Source of the DNA: Pseudorhodoplanes sinuspersici
GTDB lineage: Bacteria > Pseudomonadota > Alphaproteobacteria > Rhizobiales > Xanthobacteraceae
Reading direction: 5' to 3'
NCBI RefSeq assembly: GCF_002119765.1
Contig: NZ_CP021112.1
Span: forward strand, 5,202,501-5,266,500
Length of the DNA stretch: 64,000 nt
Under the pieces are notes generated by a model. The model made no database searches and was not told the DNA's origin. It saw only the letters and a list, made by a program, of their open reading frames with translations. Position numbers and translations under genes: made by a program. Each line of letters opens with the position of its first letter. Positions within the stretch are counted from its first letter, which is position 1. Positions 18,046 through 24,508 of this stretch are shown here, one piece after another.

Positions 18046-18788
18046 CCGCGCCGGTTCTCGAAACCCGCAATCTCTCCATCTGGTTCGGCGGCTTGCGCGC
18101 GGTCGACAATGTCAGCTTCAGCGTCGCACGCAACCGCATCACCACCATCATCGGGCCGAACGGCGCCGGCAAATCGACGCTGTTCAATCTGATCTCGGGT
18201 GCGATACGTCCGCGCTCCGGCGGTCATGTGCTGATCGACGGCACGGACTACACCGCGCAGCCACCGTACAAGATGCAGGCGGCGGGGCTCGCGCGTTCGT
18301 TCCAGATCACCAACCTGTTCTTCAACCTGTCCGTTGCCGAAAACCTGCGGCTCGCCTCGCAAATTCTCGAACCCTGGCGCATGGCATGGCGCCCCGTCTC
18401 CGCGAGCAAGGCGGCGCTGACTCGCGTCGATGAATTGCTGGAGCGTTTTTCACTCACCAGCAAAGCCGCCTATCAGGCCGGCGAACTCTCGCATGGCGAA
18501 CAACGCCGTCTGGAAGTCGCAGTCGCCCTCGCCTGCAAACCCAAAGTGCTGCTGCTGGACGAGCCGACGCAAGGCATGAGCCACGGCGACACACAGGACA
18601 CGGCGGAACTGATCAAGTCGCTGGCGAGCGATGTCACGGTGCTGCTGATCGAGCATGACATCGGCCTCGTGATGAGCCTGTCCGATCATGTGATCGTCAT
18701 GCATCAGGGCCAGAAGCTCGCCGAAGGCGCGCCCGCGGACGTCCGCAACAACCCGGCCGTTCAGGCCGCCTATTTCGGGCACGCCTGA
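18042..18788 (+). CDS. Liv-type ABC transporter ATP-binding protein (LivG family)
   Basis: 248 residues from ATG at 18042, with GGAGG 7 nt upstream. Walker A GPNGAGKST, signature LSHGEQRRLEVA, Walker B VLLLDEPTQG and switch H in LLIEHD. The LivG-type PTQGMS loop and the long insertion after Walker A support the G rather than F assignment. Confidence 0.92.
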   Translation: MTAPVLETRNLSIWFGGLRAVDNVSFSVARNRITTIIGPNGAGKSTLFNLISGAIRPRSGGHVLIDGTDYTAQPPYKMQAAGLARSFQITNLFFNLSVAENLRLASQILEPWRMAWRPVSASKAALTRVDELLERFSLTSKAAYQAGELSHGEQRRLEVAVALACKPKVLLLDEPTQGMSHGDTQDTAELIKSLASDVTVLLIEHDIGLVMSLSDHVIVMHQGQKLAEGAPADVRNNPAVQAAYFGHA

Positions 18789-18789
18789 C

Positions 18790-19497
18790 ATGCTCGACAT
18801 CCGCAATCTCCACACCAATTACGGTTCGAGCCACATCATTCAGGGCATCGACGTTTCGGTGCGCGATGGCGAAGTGTTCGGCATCTTCGGACGCAACGGC
18901 GTCGGCAAGACGACGCTGCTGAAAGCGATCGCCGGTTGGGTGAAGCCGACCCAAGGCGAAATCGAATTCGCCGGCACGCGCATCGACGGTCTCAGGTCCG
19001 ATCGCATCGCCCGGCTCGGTGTCGGCCTTGTCCCGGAGGACCGGCGGATCTTTCCCGGCCTCAGTGTCGAGGAAAATCTCACGCTTGGCTTCCTGCAGGT
19101 GCCGGGCCGCTCCCGCGCCGACGGTCAGGCGGCACTGGACAACATCTACAAGCGGTTTCCTCGATTGGCGGAACGCCGCCGCCAGAACGGCACGACCTTG
19201 TCGGGCGGCGAGCAGCAGATGCTGGCCATGGCCCGCGTCATGATCGGCAAGCCGCGCCTCCTGCTCATCGACGAGCCGAGCGAGGGCCTGGCGCCGATGA
19301 TCGTGGCCGATCTCTTCGCGATCATCCGCGAGATGAAAGCCGCTGGCTGCACGATCCTGCTGGTCGAGCAGAATGTGCACCAAGCCCTTTCGGTGTGCGA
19401 CCGCTTCATCGCCATCGAGCGCGGGCGCGTAATGCTGAGCGGTGATGCAAAGAACAAAGGCGATTGTGAGCGTCTGGTCGAAGGGATCGCCGTTTAG
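18790..19497 (+). CDS. Liv-type ABC transporter ATP-binding protein (LivF family)
   Basis: 235 residues. Walker A GRNGVGKTT, Q-loop region GLVPEDRRIFPGLSVEENL (a LivF signature), LSGGEQQMLAMAR and LLLIDEPSEGLAP. It starts 1 nt after the LivG stop and closes the five-protein importer. Confidence 0.92.
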   Translation: MLDIRNLHTNYGSSHIIQGIDVSVRDGEVFGIFGRNGVGKTTLLKAIAGWVKPTQGEIEFAGTRIDGLRSDRIARLGVGLVPEDRRIFPGLSVEENLTLGFLQVPGRSRADGQAALDNIYKRFPRLAERRRQNGTTLSGGEQQMLAMARVMIGKPRLLLIDEPSEGLAPMIVADLFAIIREMKAAGCTILLVEQNVHQALSVCDRFIAIERGRVMLSGDAKNKGDCERLVEGIAV

Positions 19498-19534
19498 CAC
19501 ACACTGAAAACAAGAAATTGGGAGGATAACCGTA

Positions 19535-20512
19535 ATGATGAGAACGAGATTGCTTCTGGCCGCAGCGTTTCTGTGTGCGGCAACAACCGTCGACGCGCAT
19601 GCACAAAGCGATAATTATCCCAATCGGCCGGTGACGGTGATCATGCCGTTCGCCGGCGGCAGCGCCAGCGATGTCATCACGCGCATCCTGCTCGATCGCA
19701 TGTCGAAGACCTTGGGACAGCCCTTCGTCGTCGATAACAGGCCCGGCGCCGGCGGCAATACCGGAACGGCGGCCGCCGCCAAGGTCACGCCCGACGGCTA
19801 TACGCTGCTCGTCAGTTCATCCGGCCCGCTGGCGGCGAACAAGACGCTGTTCAAGTCGCTGCCCTACGAACCGGAAAAAGACTTCACACCGGTCTCGCTG
19901 TTCGCGGTGATGCCGAACATCGTGGTCGTCAATTCCAAATTGCCGCCCAAGACGCTGAGCGAGTTCATCGGCTACGCCAAGGCGCATCCCAAGCAGCTCA
20001 ATTACGGCAGTGTTGGCGTCGGTTCATCGCAACACCTGGCTGGCGCCTTTTTTGATCAGTTGGCGGGCGTCGAACTGGTGCACGTGCCCTATCGCAACAT
20101 CGCGCAATACACGCCGGATTTCATCGCCGGTCAGGTGCCGATCGGCTTCCAGCTTCTGCCGAATGTGTCGGCGCTGCTGCAATCCGGCGACGCACGGCCG
20201 CTGGCTGTCACCAGCGACAAGCGCATGACCGCGTTGCCGGATGTTCCGACAGCGGAAGAAGCGGGCCTGAAAGGCTATCAGACCGGCGCATGGTTTGCCT
20301 TGCTCGGCCCGGCCGGCATGCCGAAGCCGATCGTCGACAAACTGTATGCGGCCATGTCGGAAGCCTTGAAGGACCCGGAGGTGCGCAAGCGCCTCACCGA
20401 ACAAGGTGCCGAGCCATCCTCGCCCGGGCCCGAGCACCTCAAGAAGTTCATCGCCTCCGAAACGATCAAGCAGCGCGACATCATCAAGAACGCCGGCGTC
20501 GAGCCGATGTGA
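19535..20512 (+). CDS. Bug/TctC-family periplasmic solute-binding protein
   Basis: 325 residues with a Sec signal peptide (LLLAAAFLCAATTVDAHAQ). Family signatures: YPNRPVTVIMPFAGGSASDV and VDNRPGAGGNTGTAAAAK. Such proteins serve tripartite tricarboxylate transporters or act as orphan sensors. No TctA/TctB membrane gene is in the window, so this is an orphan, as is common for Bug proteins. Co-directional with the Liv operon, 37 nt after livF, with a GGGAGGA ribosome binding site. Confidence 0.9.
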   Translation: MMRTRLLLAAAFLCAATTVDAHAQSDNYPNRPVTVIMPFAGGSASDVITRILLDRMSKTLGQPFVVDNRPGAGGNTGTAAAAKVTPDGYTLLVSSSGPLAANKTLFKSLPYEPEKDFTPVSLFAVMPNIVVVNSKLPPKTLSEFIGYAKAHPKQLNYGSVGVGSSQHLAGAFFDQLAGVELVHVPYRNIAQYTPDFIAGQVPIGFQLLPNVSALLQSGDARPLAVTSDKRMTALPDVPTAEEAGLKGYQTGAWFALLGPAGMPKPIVDKLYAAMSEALKDPEVRKRLTEQGAEPSSPGPEHLKKFIASETIKQRDIIKNAGVEPM

Positions 20513-20521
20513 GACGGATCA

Positions 20522-20543
20522 GCGGGGCCTTTACAGGCTCCGC
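20522..20543. terminator. Hairpin between convergent genes
   Basis: GCGGGGCC / GGCTCCGC with a TTTACA loop and one G-U pair, in the 56-nt gap between the Bug gene and the convergent ABC permease gene. Probably a bidirectional terminator; no long T-tract. Confidence 0.4.
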
Positions 20544-20568
20544 GCTTGCCCTGCTCCGGGCGCCGGCC

Positions 20569-21351
20569 TCATTCCGCCCGGCGCGACGTTGCGTGATGCC
20601 AGGGCAACGCAATGCGCTCGATCGCTCCGATCAGCGCTATCAGGGCGACACCCAGCACCGCGAGAATGGCGATCGCGGCAAAGACGCGCGGCGTGTCGAA
20701 GGTCCCCTGCGCCGTGAGGATCACATAGCCAAGACCACGCTGCGAGGAGACGAACTCGCCGACAATGGCACCGACCAGCGCCAGCGACATCGCCACCTTG
20801 AGCCCGGCAAACAGATGCGGCAGCGCGCAATAGAGCTTGATCCGCAGCAGCACTTTCAGGCGCGATCCGCGCAGCGTGCGCGCCAGATCGATGGTGTCCG
20901 GCGGCACCGATTGCAGACCGAGCGCGGTATCGATCACCACGGCGAAGACCGCGATCAGAAAGGCGATGGCGATTTTCGGTTCCGCCCCGGTGCCGAACCA
21001 GATCAGGAATAGCGGTGCCAGCGCCACCTTCGGCACGCTGTTGAGCGCGACAAACAGCGGAAACAGCAACCGGTCCAGCACCTTCCACTCAACGATGAGA
21101 ATGGCGAAAAGGACGCCGAACACGGTGGCGACGGCAAAGCCCGCCAGCGTGATGCCAAGTGTATACGCCGTCTGCTCCGCGAACCAGACCGGCGAAGCGA
21201 TCAGTTCTTCGCCAATCAGCGAGGGCGCCGGCAACAGGATCGGCCGCACGCCGAACAGGCGAACGCCCGCCTCCCACACGAGGAGAAAGATCACCGCGCC
21301 GAGGAGCGGCATGGCGCTGCGGCGCGCGGCTTTGGCCAGAGCACTAATCAT
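20569..21351 (-). CDS. ABC transporter permease, SsuC/TauC-type
   Basis: 260 residues, about six hydrophobic segments. The EAA-type loop of this family is visible (ALVGAIVGEFVSSQRGLGYVI), as is VALNSVPKVALAPLFLIWFG. Last gene of a three-gene importer read right to left; its start overlaps the ATPase stop by 8 bp. The importer class takes up sulfonates, pyrimidine precursors or aromatic anions; which one cannot be told here. Confidence 0.9.
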   Translation of the reverse strand: MISALAKAARRSAMPLLGAVIFLLVWEAGVRLFGVRPILLPAPSLIGEELIASPVWFAEQTAYTLGITLAGFAVATVFGVLFAILIVEWKVLDRLLFPLFVALNSVPKVALAPLFLIWFGTGAEPKIAIAFLIAVFAVVIDTALGLQSVPPDTIDLARTLRGSRLKVLLRIKLYCALPHLFAGLKVAMSLALVGAIVGEFVSSQRGLGYVILTAQGTFDTPRVFAAIAILAVLGVALIALIGAIERIALPWHHATSRRAE

Positions 21352-22117
21352 GGATCAGGCCCATCTGTTCGAACAGGCCCCGGATGCGGCTGGTATAAGC
21401 GCCGAATTCTGCGCTTTCCCGTATCGCCAGTTTGCGTTCGGCCGGAAGATCGATGGCAATGTCCTCGACGATGCGGCCCGGCCGCGGCGTGAACACGACC
21501 ACGCGGGTCGAGAGAAACACCGCCTCGGTGATGCTGTGCGTAACGAACACGACCGTCATCCGGTGCCTGGTCCATAGCCGGCGCAGATCGACATTGATCT
21601 GATCACGCGTCAGCGCATCCAGTGCTCCGAACGGCTCATCCATCAGCAGCAGGCGTGGATCCAGCAGCAGCGAGCGGCAGATGGCGACGCGCTGGCGCAT
21701 GCCGCCGGATAACGCTTGCGGATAGGCGCCGGTGAACGCGTCCAATCCGACCATCCGCAGCAATTCGCGCGCGCGGGCTTCGTATTTCTTCTTGCCATAG
21801 CCGCCGAAATCGGCAGGCAGCAGAACATTCTCGAGGACGTCGAACCATTCCAGCAGCGCATCGCGCTGAAACGCCATGCCAAGACGCTCCGGCGGCCCCT
21901 TGATCGGCGCGCCATCGAGTTGAAGGCTGCCGCTCGTCGGTACTTCGAGGCCGGCGAGACAACGAAGGAATGTGCTCTTGCCGCATCCGCTCGGCCCGAC
22001 CAGGCTAATAAATTCACCTTCGGCAATGTCGAGCGAAATGCCTTGCAATGCGGTGACGCCATCGGCACCGCCGAAACGTTTGACGACGTCAGACGCCGCG
22101 ATCATCGGCTTCGTCAA
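21344..22117 (-). CDS. ABC transporter ATP-binding protein, SsuB/TauB-type
   Basis: 257 residues. Walker A GPSGCGKSTFLR, signature LSGGMRQRVAICRSLL, Walker B LLMDEPFGALDALTR, switch histidine in VFVTHSITEA. The DEPFGALDALTR string is typical of the nitrate/sulfonate/taurine importer family. Begins 9 nt after the binding-protein stop, in one operon. Confidence 0.92.
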   Translation of the reverse strand: MTKPMIAASDVVKRFGGADGVTALQGISLDIAEGEFISLVGPSGCGKSTFLRCLAGLEVPTSGSLQLDGAPIKGPPERLGMAFQRDALLEWFDVLENVLLPADFGGYGKKKYEARARELLRMVGLDAFTGAYPQALSGGMRQRVAICRSLLLDPRLLLMDEPFGALDALTRDQINVDLRRLWTRHRMTVVFVTHSITEAVFLSTRVVVFTPRPGRIVEDIAIDLPAERKLAIRESAEFGAYTSRIRGLFEQMGLIHD

Positions 22118-22126
22118 CGGACGTGA

Positions 22127-23146
22127 TCAATGCTTGCCGCTGGCGACATCGGCAACGATCGCAGCGTCGATCAATTCGTTCGTGAATGTCGAATTCGAAT
22201 CCAGGCTTTTGTCGACCAGTCCACCTTCCACCAGAACCTCCACCGCCCGTTTCCAGTCGGAGGCCGCCATCGTGCCGAAGGGCAGCGACTTGGTCGCCTC
22301 GGTCACGGTGTAATCCTTCAGCGTATCGATTTGCTGGCGCAGCACGGCGGGATTAAGCTTGGCCTGCGGCCGCGCCGCGATGATCGCCTGCACCGCTTCA
22401 TCCTGATGCCCGTCGAAGATATAGGCCCAGGTCCCGGAGACGACGCTGGCAAAGCGTTTCAGCGCCTCGCGTTTCGACGCGATCGACTTTTCCGTCGCCA
22501 TCAATCCGAAGCTTGGAAAATTGAGGCCCTGATCGGCGAAGCGGATGGCATTCGAGGGCCGCTGGCTTGCGACCACGGCCAGAAAGAATGGCGCCGACGA
22601 AAACGCAGCATCGGAGCGTCCCGCCATGTACAGCCCCGCCTTCCCGGCCGCGTCGACGCTGATCAGATCGACATCGCCTCGTGTCAGCTTGCCGGCGGCG
22701 AGAAAGCGATCAATGAACGGCGCTTCCAGCGAGCCGGCCGTAAAGGCAATCTTCTTGCCCTTGAGATCGGCCGGCCCCGCGATGCCGCTGTCTTTCGGCA
22801 CCAGCAGGCCGATATCGTTCTGCTTGATGAAACCGGCAATCGCCTTGACCGGCAATCCCTTGGAGCGGGCGATAACCATCGGCGCGAGCGAGGCATGGCC
22901 GACATCGTATTCGCCATTGCCGACGATCTGAACGGTGGCGACGGATCCGTTACCGTCTTCCAGCACGACATCGAGATCGTATTTTGCGAACAATCCCTTC
23001 TTCGCTGCCAGATGGAAGGGCGCTTGCGATCCCCACGGCGTCCAGTCGAGCCGGACGGCCAGACGATCGGCGGCCGACGCCGGCTGATTCGTCAGTACAC
23101 CAGCAGAAAGAACTGCAATCGCAGTCAACAACCGAAATCCAAACAT
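22127..23146 (-). CDS. ABC transporter substrate-binding protein, NMT1/THI5-like
   Basis: 339 residues from ATG at 23146 with GAGGGG 8 nt upstream (a GTG five codons earlier is less likely). Sec signal peptide (LLTAIAVLSAGVLTNQPASA). Mature start RLAVRLDWTPWGSQAPFHLA is the NMT1/SsuA pattern. First gene of the importer, with a candidate MarR operator 79-97 bp before the start. Ligand unknown; shared regulation with the dioxygenase suggests an aromatic substrate or a related anion. Confidence 0.88.
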   Translation of the reverse strand: MFGFRLLTAIAVLSAGVLTNQPASAADRLAVRLDWTPWGSQAPFHLAAKKGLFAKYDLDVVLEDGNGSVATVQIVGNGEYDVGHASLAPMVIARSKGLPVKAIAGFIKQNDIGLLVPKDSGIAGPADLKGKKIAFTAGSLEAPFIDRFLAAGKLTRGDVDLISVDAAGKAGLYMAGRSDAAFSSAPFFLAVVASQRPSNAIRFADQGLNFPSFGLMATEKSIASKREALKRFASVVSGTWAYIFDGHQDEAVQAIIAARPQAKLNPAVLRQQIDTLKDYTVTEATKSLPFGTMAASDWKRAVEVLVEGGLVDKSLDSNSTFTNELIDAAIVADVASGKH

Positions 23147-23224
23147 GTGCACACCCCTCACATTTGCCCGGCATTACTGCTGCTTCCGGAAAAAGGATAC
23201 CACGCCCCCTCACTTCCGCAAGAT

Positions 23225-23243
23225 ATGATTATGTACTGATCAT
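23225..23243. promoter_or_regulatory. Candidate MarR operator 1, before the NMT1-type importer
   Basis: ATGATTATGTACTGATCAT, an imperfect palindrome with ATGAT / ATCAT arms. On the minus strand it lies between a TTGGCA-like -35 (23245-23250) and a CATAT-type -10, a position suited to repression of the importer operon. It resembles four other sites in this block. Confidence 0.55.
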
Positions 23244-23332
23244 TTGCCAAAGCGCCGCACAAACAAGCGTGGCGTCGAAGCGCCCCAGACGCAATTTACG
23301 TCGCTCGCAACATTCAGGCCGCACGCGCTGTT

Positions 23333-23977
23333 TCAGAACGCGTCGGCCTGCGTGCTTGGTTCGGTCGTTCGGAAGGCATCGAGCGTCATGCAGCGATCGG
23401 TGATCGCCAACAGCTTCGGATAAGCGTCCAGCGAACAATTGAACCGCCGCGCGTTGAAAATTTGCGGCACGAGGCAGATATCCGCCATTGTCACCGTATT
23501 GCCGTAACAGAAATCGCCGGACATCCCCTCGCGCGCGAGGTAACCCTCAAGGCCCGACAACCCTTCGGCGATCCAGTGCTCATACCAGGCATTGGTGGCC
23601 GCTTCGTCGGCGCCGAATTGCGCCTTCAGATGCTTCAGCACCCGCACATTGTTGAGCGGATGAATTTCACAACCGATGATTTGCGACACCGCCCGCACAT
23701 AGGCCCGCCCGGCCGGATCCTTCGGCATCAACGGCGGATCGGGATAGACCTCATCGAGATACTCGATGATCGCCATCGACTGGATCAGCGACCGGCCGCC
23801 CTCGACGAGGAGCGGCACCAATCCCTGCGGGTTGATGTCCCGATACGACGGGACCCGGTGCTCCATCTTCGGCAGGCTGACATAATGCGGCTCGTAATCG
23901 AGCCGCTTGTAAGCCAGCGCAATCCTCAGACGGAACGAGGTCGAGGAGCGGAAGAACGTGTAGAGCTGACGTGACAT
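23333..23977 (-). CDS. Zeta-class GST: maleylpyruvate or maleylacetoacetate isomerase
   Basis: 214 residues, the usual length for the family. N-terminal SSTSFRLRIAL is the zeta-class active-site motif (SSxSxRVRIAL), followed by NPQGLVPLL and SMAIIEYLDE. The C-terminal domain has the usual TMADICLVPQ. Such enzymes isomerise maleylpyruvate (gentisate route) or maleylacetoacetate (homogentisate route) with glutathione. The neighbouring oxygenase resembles salicylate 5-hydroxylase, whose product is gentisate, so maleylpyruvate isomerase is the better guess. No ring-cleavage dioxygenase gene is in the window. Read with the ABM-type gene, 6 nt after it. Confidence 0.82.
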   Translation of the reverse strand: MSRQLYTFFRSSTSFRLRIALAYKRLDYEPHYVSLPKMEHRVPSYRDINPQGLVPLLVEGGRSLIQSMAIIEYLDEVYPDPPLMPKDPAGRAYVRAVSQIIGCEIHPLNNVRVLKHLKAQFGADEAATNAWYEHWIAEGLSGLEGYLAREGMSGDFCYGNTVTMADICLVPQIFNARRFNCSLDAYPKLLAITDRCMTLDAFRTTEPSTQADAF

Positions 23978-23983
23978 GTCACG

Positions 23984-24352
23984 TCACTCTGCCGCCTTCT
24001 GCAGGATCTCGTCCGGTGTCGAGGAGACCACCTCGACATATTTCGGGATGAATTTCCCGCCTTCGATATACTTGATGAATTCCGGCTTGATCTCGTTGGC
24101 GAGAATCTTGCGGATCTTGGCGTGCTCCTCGATGTCACTCCACTCGGCGATCAGGAAGAAACGCTGCGGATCTTCGGTGTCGCGGCAAAGCACGCCGTCC
24201 TTCACCTGCGCCGATGATTTATGCATCGGATTGCCGTCCGAATAGTCAAACTCCTCGAACAGCCTGATGAATTCTTCCTCATGCCCAGGCATGACTTTGA
24301 AGTCGTAAATGTGAAGATAATTGCCCTTGGTGGCGATCGGCTCCTGCGCCAT
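23984..24352 (-). CDS. Small ABM-fold (dimeric alpha-beta barrel) protein
   Basis: 122 residues from ATG at 24352 with GGGAGA 7 nt upstream; an upstream in-frame start would run through the operator. YLHIYDFKVMPGHEEEFIRLFEEFD followed by FFLIAEWSD fits the antibiotic-biosynthesis-monooxygenase/ferredoxin-like fold. Such proteins act as small oxygenases, isomerases or accessory proteins in aromatic catabolism. First gene of an operon with the GST, divergent from the Rieske fusion gene; both promoters carry the candidate MarR site. Confidence 0.75.
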   Translation of the reverse strand: MAQEPIATKGNYLHIYDFKVMPGHEEEFIRLFEEFDYSDGNPMHKSSAQVKDGVLCRDTEDPQRFFLIAEWSDIEEHAKIRKILANEIKPEFIKYIEGGKFIPKYVEVVSSTPDEILQKAAE

Positions 24353-24377
24353 GCGAGTCTCCCGTTCCGTGGAATAT

Positions 24378-24396
24378 ATGATGGTACACTGAGTAT
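24378..24396. promoter_or_regulatory. Candidate MarR operator 2, before the ABM/GST operon
   Basis: ATGATGGTACACTGAGTAT, 26-44 bp before the start on the minus strand, touching a TATATT-like -10 (24373-24378). Same pattern as operator 3 in 16 of 19 positions. Confidence 0.6.
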
Positions 24397-24472
24397 TTTT
24401 CTTTAGCAATAGCGTCGATATCGCGCGCTTTTGCGATGCGCAACGGTTCGTCTGCAGTTGTGTGACGGAAAA

Positions 24473-24491
24473 ATGATGTTATACTGATTAT
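24473..24491. promoter_or_regulatory. Candidate MarR operator 3, before the Rieske fusion gene
   Basis: ATGATGTTATACTGATTAT, 18-36 bp before the start. It overlaps a probable -10 (TATACT 24480-24485, with TTGTGT 16 bp upstream, or TATAAT 24489-24494). Binding here would block the promoter. Confidence 0.6.
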
Positions 24492-24508
24492 AATTTCCAG
24501 TGTGAGAG

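Noticed and set aside
20509-20524. Another TGAGAC copy after the Bug gene
   Set aside because: Lacks the TTCGGTAA half and sits at a stop codon; probably chance.
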